A DNA stretch of 64,000 nucleotides from Dyella kyungheensis (GTDB lineage Bacteria > Pseudomonadota > Gammaproteobacteria > Xanthomonadales > Rhodanobacteraceae). Shown here in pieces: positions 26,975 to 35,900 of this stretch; positions within the stretch are counted from its first letter, which is position 1, and each line of letters starts with the position of its first letter. A model generated the notes under the pieces. The model had not been told where the DNA came from. It did no database searches and worked only from the letters and a program-made list of their open reading frames with translations. A program made the translations under genes and the position numbers. Location of the stretch: positions 1 to 64,000 of the forward strand of contig NZ_JADIKC010000008.1 in the NCBI RefSeq assembly GCF_016905005.1, read 5' to 3'.

Positions 26975-27696
26975 GATTTCGCCCCTTCGATCGACACCGG
27001 TCCGAACGGATAGACCTTGCCGGGTTGTTCGATCCAGTCGGCGTAATCGGCGCGGGCGCCAGGAAAGCCGATCATCTTCCATGCCGCCATCTGCTTGTTG
27101 CCGCCGTACATCGGGTCGGCGAAGTAGCCTTCCTTGGTATTGGTGAGCAGCTGCGCGAAGAACGTCGCGGTGGGAATGTCGTCGAGCTTGATCTCGCCCT
27201 TTTCCAGCTGATGCAGGATCGCGTCGCGCTGGTCGGCCGGCAGGGCCGCGAAGTTCTGCTTGTGCTGTTGCTGGCACCAGCCGTCGATGGCGGCGATGCC
27301 CTTGCGATAGAACTCGCGCGGCGTGAAGCGCAGCTGGTAGCCAAGTGTAGGTACCGCATCGGGCACGAACGGCCCTTGCATGTACCAGAGCGAGCCGTGG
27401 CCATAGGCCGCTTCCATCTGGCGATCGAGGAATTCCGGAACGCCGGCTTCGACGGCGCCGGGCCCATCCTCGTTGGCGGGAATCAGTCGTTCGACGGCGG
27501 CCTGCAGGAACTCCCACTCGGGCGCCGTGAAATAGCGTGGCGAATACCCGGAGCCGGCCGTGCCAGCCGGAGCGGCAGTGGTGCCGCTTTGCGTCTGCGC
27601 AATGGCTGATGTTCCGAGCAGGCTGACCGCGGGAACCGCTACCAGGGACTGTCGCAAAAAGTCGCGACGTGAAGGCGAACTGGGCTTGCTCGACAT
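26971..27696 (-). CDS. Gluconate 2-dehydrogenase subunit 3 family protein with Tat signal
   Basis: A 241-residue small subunit. The twin-arginine signal is SRRDFLRQSLVAVPAVSLLG, cleaved near AIAQTQ. The mature part has FTAPEWEFLQAAVERLIPANEDGPGA, typical of subunit 3, and GYFADPMYGGNKQMAAWKMIGFPG. It folds with the GMC subunit and takes it across the membrane by hitch-hiking in related systems. It is the first gene of the three-gene operon. Confidence 0.95.
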   Translation of the reverse strand: MSSKPSSPSRRDFLRQSLVAVPAVSLLGTSAIAQTQSGTTAAPAGTAGSGYSPRYFTAPEWEFLQAAVERLIPANEDGPGAVEAGVPEFLDRQMEAAYGHGSLWYMQGPFVPDAVPTLGYQLRFTPREFYRKGIAAIDGWCQQQHKQNFAALPADQRDAILHQLEKGEIKLDDIPTATFFAQLLTNTKEGYFADPMYGGNKQMAAWKMIGFPGARADYADWIEQPGKVYPFGPVSIEGAKS

Positions 27697-27849
27697 GACA
27701 CTTCCCGTAGCACACGCGCCGTGCGTCCGGACATGCTGCCGCGACAGGTGAAAGCAAAACGTGAAGGTTTGTTTACAGAACGAAGGGTGAGAGGCGGATG
27801 TCCCGGCCGCGATTCCCGGTATGACGTTTGGACGCCTACGTCACTCTTT

Positions 27850-27917
27850 TGTCGGAGCGCACTTGTGCGCGACAAGCGCAGCGCCGAAGGATGCTGTCGC
27901 GCACAACTGCGCTCACC
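27850..27917. repeat. Family A repeat, copy 7 (degenerate)
   Basis: TGTCGGAGCGCACTTGTGCG pairs imperfectly with GTCGCGCACAACTGCGCTCA. The loop is shortened and the outer arm is damaged. It is the only copy that is not just after a stop codon; it lies in the divergent gap before the CDF gene. Confidence 0.7.
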
Positions 27918-27960
27918 GCTCACCGGGCTATCATGGCCCAACCCAACATGGCGACATCGC

Positions 27961-28863
27961 ATGGATACCTCCCGCGAGCAACGCCTGCTGCGCCTCTCCA
28001 TCGGCGTGACTTTCCTGGTCGGTGTCGCCTGTATCGCCGTGGGTCTGCTGATGCGCTCGCAGGCCATCGCGTTCGATGGTTTCTATTCGCTGGTCGATGT
28101 GGTGCTCACCGCCGGGTCGCTGGTGGTGTCGCATCTGGTCACCAGCGAGGGCAGCCGGCGCTTCCAGTTTGGTTACTGGCATCTGGAGCCGCTGGTGCTG
28201 GTGTTCAACGCGGCGGTGCTTACCGCGATCTGCAGCTACGGCGGCTTTGCGGCCCTGCATGACTTGTTGACCGGTGGCCACGAGCTGGCGTTCGGCTTCG
28301 GTGCGGCGTTTGCGACGGCCATGGGCGTGGTGAGCCTGGTGATGGCGCTGTACATGCGGCGCCAGGCAAGAGCGTTGGGTTCGGTACTGCTGCAGTTGGA
28401 CGCCAAGGGCTGGCTTATCGGCGGCTGCATCAACGTGGCGGTGGTGGTGGGTTTCGCGATGGCGGCGATCATCCAGGGCGGCCCGTTCGATCACTGGACC
28501 CGCTTCATCGACTCTGCCGTGCTGTTGCTGTTGATCCTGGCACTGCTGCCCTTGCCACTGGGCAGCCTGTGGCATGCGCTGCGCGAGGTGCTGCAACTCG
28601 CGCCCGATGCGCTCGATCAGCGCGTGCGCGATGTGATGTCGGCGATGATTCGGGAGCGGGGCTATCTCGACTTCACCAGTTACGTGGCGAAGATCGGCCG
28701 CATGCGGTTTATCGACATCCATATCCTGGTGGAGTCGTCCCGCCCGCTGGGCGACATGGGCGATGTCGATGCCGTGCGGCATGAGATCGCCACGCGCCTG
28801 GGCACGGATATTCGGGCCGAATGGCTGACTATTGTGTTCACCGGCAAGCGGGAGTGGATGTGA
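27961..28863 (+). CDS. Cation diffusion facilitator (CDF) family metal exporter
   Basis: A 300-residue membrane protein with about five to six segments. Segment 2 has the metal-site pattern AIAFDGFYSLVDVVLT (Asp at positions used by CDF site A; the usual second His/Asp pair is less clear), preceded by RRFQFGYWHLEPL, a CDF landmark. A cytoplasmic C-terminal domain follows (RMRFIDIHILVESSRPLG). The start MDTSREQRLL at 27961 was chosen over an 80-residue upstream extension that reads through the degenerate repeat. The substrate (Zn, Fe, Co or Mn) is unknown. Confidence 0.9.
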   Translation: MDTSREQRLLRLSIGVTFLVGVACIAVGLLMRSQAIAFDGFYSLVDVVLTAGSLVVSHLVTSEGSRRFQFGYWHLEPLVLVFNAAVLTAICSYGGFAALHDLLTGGHELAFGFGAAFATAMGVVSLVMALYMRRQARALGSVLLQLDAKGWLIGGCINVAVVVGFAMAAIIQGGPFDHWTRFIDSAVLLLLILALLPLPLGSLWHALREVLQLAPDALDQRVRDVMSAMIRERGYLDFTSYVAKIGRMRFIDIHILVESSRPLGDMGDVDAVRHEIATRLGTDIRAEWLTIVFTGKREWM

Positions 28864-28879
28864 GCCATTCCTTTCTTTC

Positions 28880-28959
28880 TGTGGGAGCGCACTTGTGCGC
28901 GACGAGCCAGCGGTGCGGTGAGCTTCAAGGTTGCCGTCGCGCACAAGTGCGCTCCCACA
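28880..28959. repeat. Family A palindromic repeat, copy 8
   Basis: Intact doublet 16 nt after the CDF stop. On its other side it ends 12 nt from the stop of the truncated hydrolase fragment, so repeat and gene end form a unit that recurs with copy 9. Confidence 0.92.
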
Positions 28960-28971
28960 AGTAGGCTCGGG

Positions 28972-29103
28972 CTAGCTTCGCTTCTGCAACCAATCGCCCA
29001 ACTGCTTCAACACCTGGCTGCGCGCAGGCTCGGCGTTGTTGAACAGCTCGTGATGCAGCGGGCCGAAATAGCGGGTGACTTTGCTGGCGGCCCATGCGTT
29101 TGA
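28972..29103 (-). pseudogene. 3' remnant of a second alpha/beta hydrolase gene
   Basis: Read on the minus strand, about 43 codons align with the C-terminus of the hydrolase at 29229-30119, ending in the identical GDWLQKRS-stop. Many differences are at third codon positions (for example the Asp and Leu-Gln codons of GDWLQ), so this was once a translated paralogue, not a recent copy. It has no start, and its 5' side runs straight into copy 9 of the family A repeat. Confidence 0.82.
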
Positions 29104-29130
29104 AGAGAAGGGTGGATCCTCATTCTCCAC

Positions 29131-29211
29131 TGTGGGAGCGCACCCTGTGCGCGACGAAGCGCTGCGAAGTACCGCTCCGTAGATTTGTCGCGCACAGGGT
29201 GCGCTCCCACA
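29131..29211. repeat. Family A palindromic repeat, copy 9
   Basis: Intact doublet (CACCCTGTGC subtype), 17 nt past the stop of the intact hydrolase gene. It mirrors the spacing of copy 8 to the truncated paralogue. Confidence 0.92.
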
Positions 29212-29228
29212 AAAAAAAGGAGCTTCGG

Positions 29229-30119
29229 CTAGCTGCGCTTCTGCAACCAGTCGCCCAGCTGCTTCAACACCTGGCTGCGCGCAGGCTCAGCCTCATTGAA
29301 CAGCTCGTGATACAGCGAGTCGAAGTAGCGCGTGGTGACCTTGTTGCCGGCCCAGGTGGCCGAGGAAAAGTCGCGGCTGCCCGAGGGATTGACCAGCTTG
29401 TCCGCGCCGGCCACCAGCAGCAACGTAGGCACGGTGAGCTTGGAGGCATCCGCTACCGAGGCATCGCCCGCGCGGAAGATGAAATCGGCCAGTCGCGGCG
29501 TGACCCAGCCGTGGCGCAGCGGATCGGCGCGATAGGCCGGTTCCACCTGCGGATCGTGCGAGAGCTTGTTGAACGGCAGGCCGTTGGGCATCGGCAGGTT
29601 GGGCAGCGCCTTGGCCAGCGTAGCGGCGAGCTTCTGTCGCCACGCCGGCTCCCAGGTGCGCAGGGCAGGCGAGGACAGCACCAGTGCCGGCGGCTGCACG
29701 CGGCTGTCCAGCACGGTGCGTGCGGCCACCAGACCGCCCATGCTGTGGCCGAGCAACAGCGGCCGCTTCGGCAGGGACTGGGCGTAGTCGTTGTAGACGG
29801 TGGTCAGGTCTTCCAGCAGATCATCCGGGTGCGCCAACGCGCCGCGCCGGCCCGGCGTCTGCCCATGGCCGCGCTGGTCGTAGCTGCGCACCGCGTAGCC
29901 GCGGGTGTGGAACCACTGCGCCATCCGCTGGTAGCGGCCGCTGTGCTCGCCCAGGCCGTGCACGATCAGCACCGCGTCATGCGCCCGGCTGCTCGGCCAG
30001 TCACGCACGAACAGCGGCTGGCCATCGGCCATGCTGAGGAGCTGGGAGCGTTCGCTGCCGTGGTCGCCCGGGTGGTTCACATCGTTCACTCGACGGTAAA
30101 AGTCCGCATTCTGCAACAA
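29229..30119 (-). CDS. Alpha/beta hydrolase (monoacylglycerol lipase/lysophospholipase type)
   Basis: A 296-residue Hydrolase_4-type enzyme. The oxyanion motif is LIVHGLGEHSGRY, the nucleophile elbow is LLLGHSMGGLVAA, the acid is probably Asp in LLLVAGADKLVNP, and the His is in FDSLYHELFNE. These are the features of MAG lipases and lysophospholipases. The start is uncertain: TTG at 30119 is the longest, and GTGs at 30089 and 30080 are equally possible. A truncated paralogue lies downstream. Confidence 0.92.
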   Translation of the reverse strand: MLQNADFYRRVNDVNHPGDHGSERSQLLSMADGQPLFVRDWPSSRAHDAVLIVHGLGEHSGRYQRMAQWFHTRGYAVRSYDQRGHGQTPGRRGALAHPDDLLEDLTTVYNDYAQSLPKRPLLLGHSMGGLVAARTVLDSRVQPPALVLSSPALRTWEPAWRQKLAATLAKALPNLPMPNGLPFNKLSHDPQVEPAYRADPLRHGWVTPRLADFIFRAGDASVADASKLTVPTLLLVAGADKLVNPSGSRDFSSATWAGNKVTTRYFDSLYHELFNEAEPARSQVLKQLGDWLQKRS

Positions 30120-30188
30120 GCGGGGTGTGTTTTGCGCCTTGCAATGGGTTATCGCCAGAGACCAGGGGGTAGCGGCAGACCTCTTAAG

Positions 30189-30262
30189 CTCGTCATTCCT
30201 GCGCAGGCCGGAATCCAGGCGCGGTGCGTTGCGCTCGTTGCGACGGTTAGGATCGGCCTTTT
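30189..30262. repeat. Family C repeat (CTCGTCATTCC...GGAATCCAGG), copy 1
   Basis: An inverted-repeat core (ATTCCTGCGCAGGCCGGAAT-like) is followed by a shared tail GCGCGGTGCG...GATCGGCC. The copy at 30302 matches over about 73 bp in direct orientation. Confidence 0.8.
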
Positions 30263-30301
30263 AGGGCGGCCCAGCGAAAACCGCACTGCACCCCCCTTAC
30301 G

Positions 30302-30374
30302 CTCGTCATTCCGGCGCAGGCCGGAATCCAGGCGCGGTGCGCTGCGATCGTTGCGACAGTTCTGATCGGCCTTT
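30302..30374. repeat. Family C repeat, copy 2
   Basis: Direct repeat of 30189-30262, 113 bp away. The core is CTCGTCATTCCGGCGCAGGC. Related short copies occur inverted at 30401-30440 and again at 37647-37676. Confidence 0.82.
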
Positions 30375-30400
30375 GATGACTGCTCCGCGATAACCATATG

Positions 30401-30440
30401 CATCGCACCTGGATTCCGGCCTGCGCCGGAATGACGAGCG
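30401..30440. repeat. Family C repeat, copy 3 (inverted)
   Basis: The reverse complement of the core (GGATTCCGGCCTGCGCCGGA, then ATGACGAG), facing copy 2. The pair can form a long hairpin downstream of the TonB receptor gene. Confidence 0.82.
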
Positions 30441-30454
30441 GTGGGGCCAAAGTA

Positions 30455-30480
30455 AAGGGGAGCGACAAGTCGCTCCCCTT
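30455..30480 (-). terminator. Terminator of the TonB receptor gene
   Basis: A perfect 12-bp stem AAGGGGAGCGAC/GTCGCTCCCCTT with a 2-nt loop centre lies 40 nt past the stop. On the minus strand it is followed by TTTACT, a modest T-tract. Confidence 0.75.
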
Positions 30481-30519
30481 CTTCGTATCGCATGGCCAGC
30501 GGTCAGGCCACCAGCAACA

Positions 30520-32781
30520 TCAGAAGTCCGCGCGGAACTCCACGCCAATAATGCGCGGGTCGTTGACGAACGCGGTGCGGTTGTTGAAGTCGATCGCGCC
30601 GGTGATGTACTGCTTGTTGGTGATGTTGCGGCCATACAGGGCGATTTCGCGCTTGCCGAAATCCCAGTTGTAGCCCACGCGCACACCGCCTTCGAGCGCC
30701 GGCTTGCCGCGGAATTCTTCCGAGTCGTACAGGAAGAAATTCACTTCGCTGCGGTAGCTCCAGTCGGTGTAGACGAAGAACTCGCCGCTCTCGCCATACG
30801 GGATGCCGTAGCGCGCGGTGAAGTTGCCGATCCACTGCGGTGCGTTCGGCAGCGGATTGCCGTTGACCAGCGCATTGCCGTCCGCATTGACCGGATCGAG
30901 CACGGTGCAGCCCGAGCCGCACACGGCCACGGCCAGACCCGGATCGTCCAGCTTGGTGTGGTTGTAGCTGCCGCCGGCAGTGAGGATGAAGTTCGGCGTC
31001 ACGTACGCTTCGAGGTCGAACTCGGCGCCGTAGCCCTCGGTCTTCTTCGCGTTGATCAGGCGCGTGACGTTGATGTCGCCGCCCACCGCGGTGAGCTGCT
31101 GGTTGTGCATGGTGTAGTCGTACACGTCGGCGTTGAAACGCAGACGGTTGTCCATGCCGGTGGTCTTCACGCCCAGCTCGTACGAGGTGATCGTCTCGGG
31201 CTTGGCCTGCGAGATGAAGTCGGCAAACAGCACGCGGCCCTGCACGCTGGGTGCGCGGAAGCCGTTGGCGATGCGGCCGTACACGTTCACGTTGGGATTG
31301 AGTTCCCAGGTGCCGGTGAGGTCGCCGCTCCAGCGCGCGTCGTGCGGGTTGGCGCTCAGCGACAACGGGCCGCCACCGATCGGCGACAGGATGCGGTCGA
31401 CATGGAAATCGCGCGAATCGTGCGACCAGCGCGTACCGGCACGCACGTCGAAATCGTCGGTGATGTGATAGTCGGCCGAACCGAACACCGCATACGCCTT
31501 GGTCGTCTGCGCCTGCTGCGCGTAGCCGTCCATCGCGTGGTTGTTGAGCGTGGCGTAGTCGTAATTGACGATCGCGATGTTTTCGTAGAAGTAATACGCA
31601 CCCACCTGCCAGTTCAGGCGATCCTGCGGATTGCTGGCCAAACGCACTTCCTGCGTGATCTGGCGATCGTGCGGCAGCGCATCGGCGGTTTCCGACGGGA
31701 ACGGCGTCTGGTAAGCCACCTGGTTCGGCGCGAGCGGAATGGCGATGCCGCCGTCCACGTCGCCGAGGCTGTACGTGGTGGCCTTCTCGAAGCCGGTGAT
31801 CGAGGTGAGCGTGTAATCGCCCAGGTTCCAGGTGAGGTGCAGGTTGCTGCCCCACGAGAACAGGTGCTGGCGGTTGAGGCCATCCTGATAGACCACGTCG
31901 CGATCGAAGCCCGGTGCGAGGCTGTCGCTGCCCAGCGGAATCGCGTTGGCGCGATTGACCATGGCGCTGCCGTCGAGCCAGCGGCCGTGCACGTTGATCA
32001 GCGCGTTGAAATCCTGCACGTCGTACATGGCCTGCAGACGCACGGCGCGGTCGTTGTAGCCGCCCAGATCGTCCTTCTTACCGGTGTAGTCGTTGTCGAT
32101 CCAGCCGTCGCGATGCTGCGCCAGCGCCGACACGCGGCCCGACCAGTTGCCGCCCAGCGAACCGCCCAACGCGGCTTCAGCATTCGCCGTGCCCTTGGTG
32201 CCGTACGAGGCCTTGGCGTAGCCGCTGGTTTCCTGGCTCGGCTTGACCGAATCGAACTTGATCACGCCCGCCGGCGAGTTGCGGCCGAACATGGTGCCCT
32301 GCGGACCGCGCAACACTTCCACCTGCTGCAGGTCGAACAGCGGGAAGCCCTTGAGGATGGGGTTTTCCTGCACGATGTCGTCGTACACCATCGACACCGG
32401 CTGCGACGCATTCAGATCGAAATCGCTGTTGCCCAGGCCGCGGATATAAAAGCGCGGGAACTCACGACCGTAGGAAGTCTCGGCATACACGCTGGGCGCG
32501 CGACCGGCGAGCTGCAGCACGGTATCGCCGGACTGGCCGTAATTGCCCAGCTGCTCCGCGGTGATCACGGTCATGGAGACCGGCACCTTCTGCAGGTTCT
32601 CAACGCGTTTTTCGGCGGTCACGTTGATGGTTTCGAGCTGGACGGGCTTGCTGTTCTGCGCCTTGGCCGGGGTGGCGGCGGGCGGATTCGCGTCCTGTGC
32701 GAAAGCGGTCGTTCCTGCGGCAAGGGCGGTGGCAATGGAAAGGGCGAGCAACGCGAAACGCGTGTGGCTGGCGGCGGTCAT
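30520..32781 (-). CDS. TonB-dependent outer-membrane receptor (siderophore/iron-type)
   Basis: A 753-residue precursor. The signal peptide ends ATALAAGTTAFAQ. A TonB box-like ETINVTAEKR is followed by the plug domain (VPVSMTVITAEQL...FYIRGLGNSDFD...VEVLRGPQGTMFGRNSPAGVI), then a 22-strand barrel ending in FRADF with the terminal Phe used by BAM. The plug/barrel type resembles receptors of the iron-complex outer-membrane class found singly in Xanthomonadales. No siderophore genes or Fur gene are adjacent, so the ligand is unknown. It is divergent from lhr across 196 bp. Confidence 0.94.
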   Translation of the reverse strand: MTAASHTRFALLALSIATALAAGTTAFAQDANPPAATPAKAQNSKPVQLETINVTAEKRVENLQKVPVSMTVITAEQLGNYGQSGDTVLQLAGRAPSVYAETSYGREFPRFYIRGLGNSDFDLNASQPVSMVYDDIVQENPILKGFPLFDLQQVEVLRGPQGTMFGRNSPAGVIKFDSVKPSQETSGYAKASYGTKGTANAEAALGGSLGGNWSGRVSALAQHRDGWIDNDYTGKKDDLGGYNDRAVRLQAMYDVQDFNALINVHGRWLDGSAMVNRANAIPLGSDSLAPGFDRDVVYQDGLNRQHLFSWGSNLHLTWNLGDYTLTSITGFEKATTYSLGDVDGGIAIPLAPNQVAYQTPFPSETADALPHDRQITQEVRLASNPQDRLNWQVGAYYFYENIAIVNYDYATLNNHAMDGYAQQAQTTKAYAVFGSADYHITDDFDVRAGTRWSHDSRDFHVDRILSPIGGGPLSLSANPHDARWSGDLTGTWELNPNVNVYGRIANGFRAPSVQGRVLFADFISQAKPETITSYELGVKTTGMDNRLRFNADVYDYTMHNQQLTAVGGDINVTRLINAKKTEGYGAEFDLEAYVTPNFILTAGGSYNHTKLDDPGLAVAVCGSGCTVLDPVNADGNALVNGNPLPNAPQWIGNFTARYGIPYGESGEFFVYTDWSYRSEVNFFLYDSEEFRGKPALEGGVRVGYNWDFGKREIALYGRNITNKQYITGAIDFNNRTAFVNDPRIIGVEFRADF

Positions 32782-32977
32782 TGGATGGTCCCCAGGGGAA
32801 AAGGAAGGGCAACGGAGCAGGAAAACGCCGCAAGAACTGAGTTGACATCGCGGCTTAACGATATTGTTACGTAATTATGCGAGGGACTGAAGCGAATTTT
32901 CTTTCGAAACAGTTGCCAGAAGTCTTGACGTCCCCATATCTCTTACTCTGAGAACGTCCCGCGCGAGACTTAAGTCC

Positions 32978-35900
32978 ATGCCCCTGCACGACTTTCATCC
33001 CGCCGTTGCCGCCTGGTTCCAGGGCACCTTTCCTGAACCGACCGCACCGCAAAAAGCCGCTTGGCCGTCCATACGGGCAGGCCGGCACACGCTGGTGGCC
33101 GCACCCACGGGCTCGGGCAAGACGCTGACGGCCTTTCTTTCCGCCATCGATGCGCTGGTGCGCGAAGGCGTGGCGAACGACGGCGTGCTCCCCGATGCCA
33201 CCACCGTGGTGTACATCTCGCCGTTGAAGGCGCTCTCCAACGACATCCGCATCAACCTGGAAGCGCCGCTGGAAGGCATCCGCGCGCAACTCGCCGCGAT
33301 GGGCCTGCCCGATGTGGCCATCCGCACGGCCGTACGCACCGGCGACACGCCACAGGCCGAGCGCACGCTGATGCGCAAGCAAGCGCCGCACATCCTCGTC
33401 ACCACGCCCGAATCGCTGTACATCCTGCTTGGCTCCGAGTCGGGCCGCACGATGTTGTCGAGCACGCGCACGGTGATCGTGGATGAAATTCATGCGCTGG
33501 CGTCGAGCAAGCGCGGCGCGCATCTGGCGTTGTCGCTCGAGCGATTGGAGTCGCTGTGTCAGCGGCGGTTGTTGCGGATTGGGTTGTCCGCGACGCAGAA
33601 GCCAATCGAGGACGTGGCCAAGTTCCTGGTAGGAGCGCACGCTCTGCTCCCTCTCCCCTTGCGGGAGAGGGCCGGGGAGAGGGGGCAACCTAGCGACACC
33701 CCCACAAAGAAGCGCGCTTCGAAATCCACCGAGGCAAGCCCCGACCCCTCATCCGACCCTTCGGGCCACCTTCTCCCCGGCGGGGAGAAGGAAAGAGACA
33801 GCGTCAACATCATCGACGTCGGCCACACCCGCGAACGCGACCTCGCCATCGAAGTCCCCCCGGTGCCGCTCGAATCGGTGATGTCCAACGACTGCTGGGA
33901 ACTCGTCTACAACCGCCTCACCCAACTGGTGGAGTCGCATCGCACCACCCTGGTCTTCGTCAACACGCGCCGCATGGCCGAGCGCGTAGCGCGCCATCTA
34001 TCCGAACGTCTCGGCAAAGAGGCAGTCGCCGCGCACCACGGCAGCCTTGCCAAAGAACAACGACTCGATGCAGAACAACGCCTCAAACGCGGCGAACTGC
34101 GCGTGCTGGTCGCCACCGCTTCGCTGGAACTGGGCATCGATATCGGCGACGTGGATCTGGTCTGCCAGCTCGCCTCACCGCGCTCCATTGCCGCCTTCCT
34201 GCAGCGCGCCGGCCGCTCCGGCCACGCGGTGAACGGCACACCCAAGGCTCGCCTGTTTCCCACCTCGCGTGACGACCTGGTGGAATGCACCGCGCTGCTC
34301 GACTGCGTGCGCCGCGGCGAACTGGACACACTGATCCAGCCCCCGCAGCCGCTCGACGTACTCGCGCAACAGATCGTGGCCGAAGTAGCCGGCCAGGAAT
34401 GGAACGAAGACGCGCTCTACGACACCCTGCGCCGCGCCTATCCCTACCGCGATCTCACGCGCGATCAGTTCGACGCCACCGTGCGCATGCTCGCCGACGG
34501 CTTCACCACCCGGCATGGCCCCCGCGCTGCCTATATCCATCGCGATGCCGTGCACAAGCAATTGCGCGCGCGCCGCAATGCGCGGCTCACCGCTGTCACC
34601 TCGGGCGGCGCCATTCCCGACACCGCCGACTACCTGGTGGTGCTGGAACCGCAAGCCACCATCATCGGCACGGTGAACGAAGACTTCGCCGTGGAAAGCC
34701 TCGCCGGCGACGTCTTCCAGCTCGGCAACACCAGCTACCGCATCATTCGCGTCGAGCGCGATCGCCTGCGCGTGGAGGACGCGCAAGGCGTGCCGCCGAA
34801 TATCCCGTTCTGGCTGGGCGAAGCGCCGGGGCGAAGTGCGGAGCTGTCGCACGGCGTATCGCGTCTGCGCGAAGAAATCGCCACGCGCATCGATGAAGGC
34901 GGCGTACCCGCCGTCATGCACTGGCTGATGCATACGCTGGGCATGAACGAAGCCTCCGCCCAGCAGCTGGCCGAATACATGGCCGCCGCCAAGGCCGCGC
35001 TCGGCGTGCTGCCCACGCAGGAAACGCTGGTGTTCGAGCGTTTCTTCGACGAGTCGGGCGGCACCCAACTGATCATCCACACGCCATGGGGCAGCCGCAT
35101 CAATCGCGCCTGGGGCCTGGCCTTGCGCAAGCGCTTCTGCCGCCAGTTCAACTTCGAACTGCAGGCGGCGGCCACCGAAGATGCCATCGTGCTGTCGCTC
35201 TCCACCAGCCACAGCTTCCCGCTGGAAGAAGTGTCGCGCTACCTGCACTCCAACACGGCCGAACACGTGCTGGTGCAGGCGTTGCTTGATGCGCCGCTGT
35301 TCCCCGCGCGCTGGCGCTGGAACGCCACCACCTCGCTTGCCTTGCCGCGCTTCCAGGGCGGCAAGAAAGTGCCGCCGCAATTGCAGCGCATGAAGAGCGA
35401 AGACCTGCTTGCCGCGGTGTTCCCCGATCAGGTCGCGTGCCTGGAAAACATCGTGGGCGAGCGCGAGATTCCCGATCATCCGCTGGTCAACCAGACGCTG
35501 CACGACTGCCTGCGCGAAGCGATGGATATCGACGGCCTGCTGCACATCCTGCGCGGCCTGGAAGACGGCTCCATCCAGGTCGTGGCCCGCGATCTCGCGG
35601 CGCCGAGTCCGCTCGCCGGCGAAGTGCTCAACGCCGCGCCCTACGCCTATCTCGATGATGCGCCGCTCGAAGAGCGCCGCACCCAAGCCGTGCAATCGCG
35701 CCGCTGGTCCGATCCGGAAAACGCTGACGACCTGGGCCGCCTCGACCCCGAAGCCATCGCCTCGGTACGCGAAGAAGCGTGGCCGCAAGTGCGCAGCGTC
35801 GACGAAATGCATGAAGCGCTCACCATCCTCGGTGGCATCACACAAGCCGAAGCCGAGTCAAACGAAGGCTGGGACGCCTGGCTCTCAAGCCTAGCGAAAA

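Noticed and set aside
27721-27960. 80-residue N-terminal extension of the CDF transporter
   Set aside because: It reads through a degenerate palindromic repeat and is basic, non-conserved-looking sequence; the ATG at 27961 gives a normal CDF protein.
30958-32874. 638-codon open frame antisense to the TonB receptor
   Set aside because: Shadow frame rich in Val/His/Arg repeats; the sense strand has signal peptide, plug and barrel.
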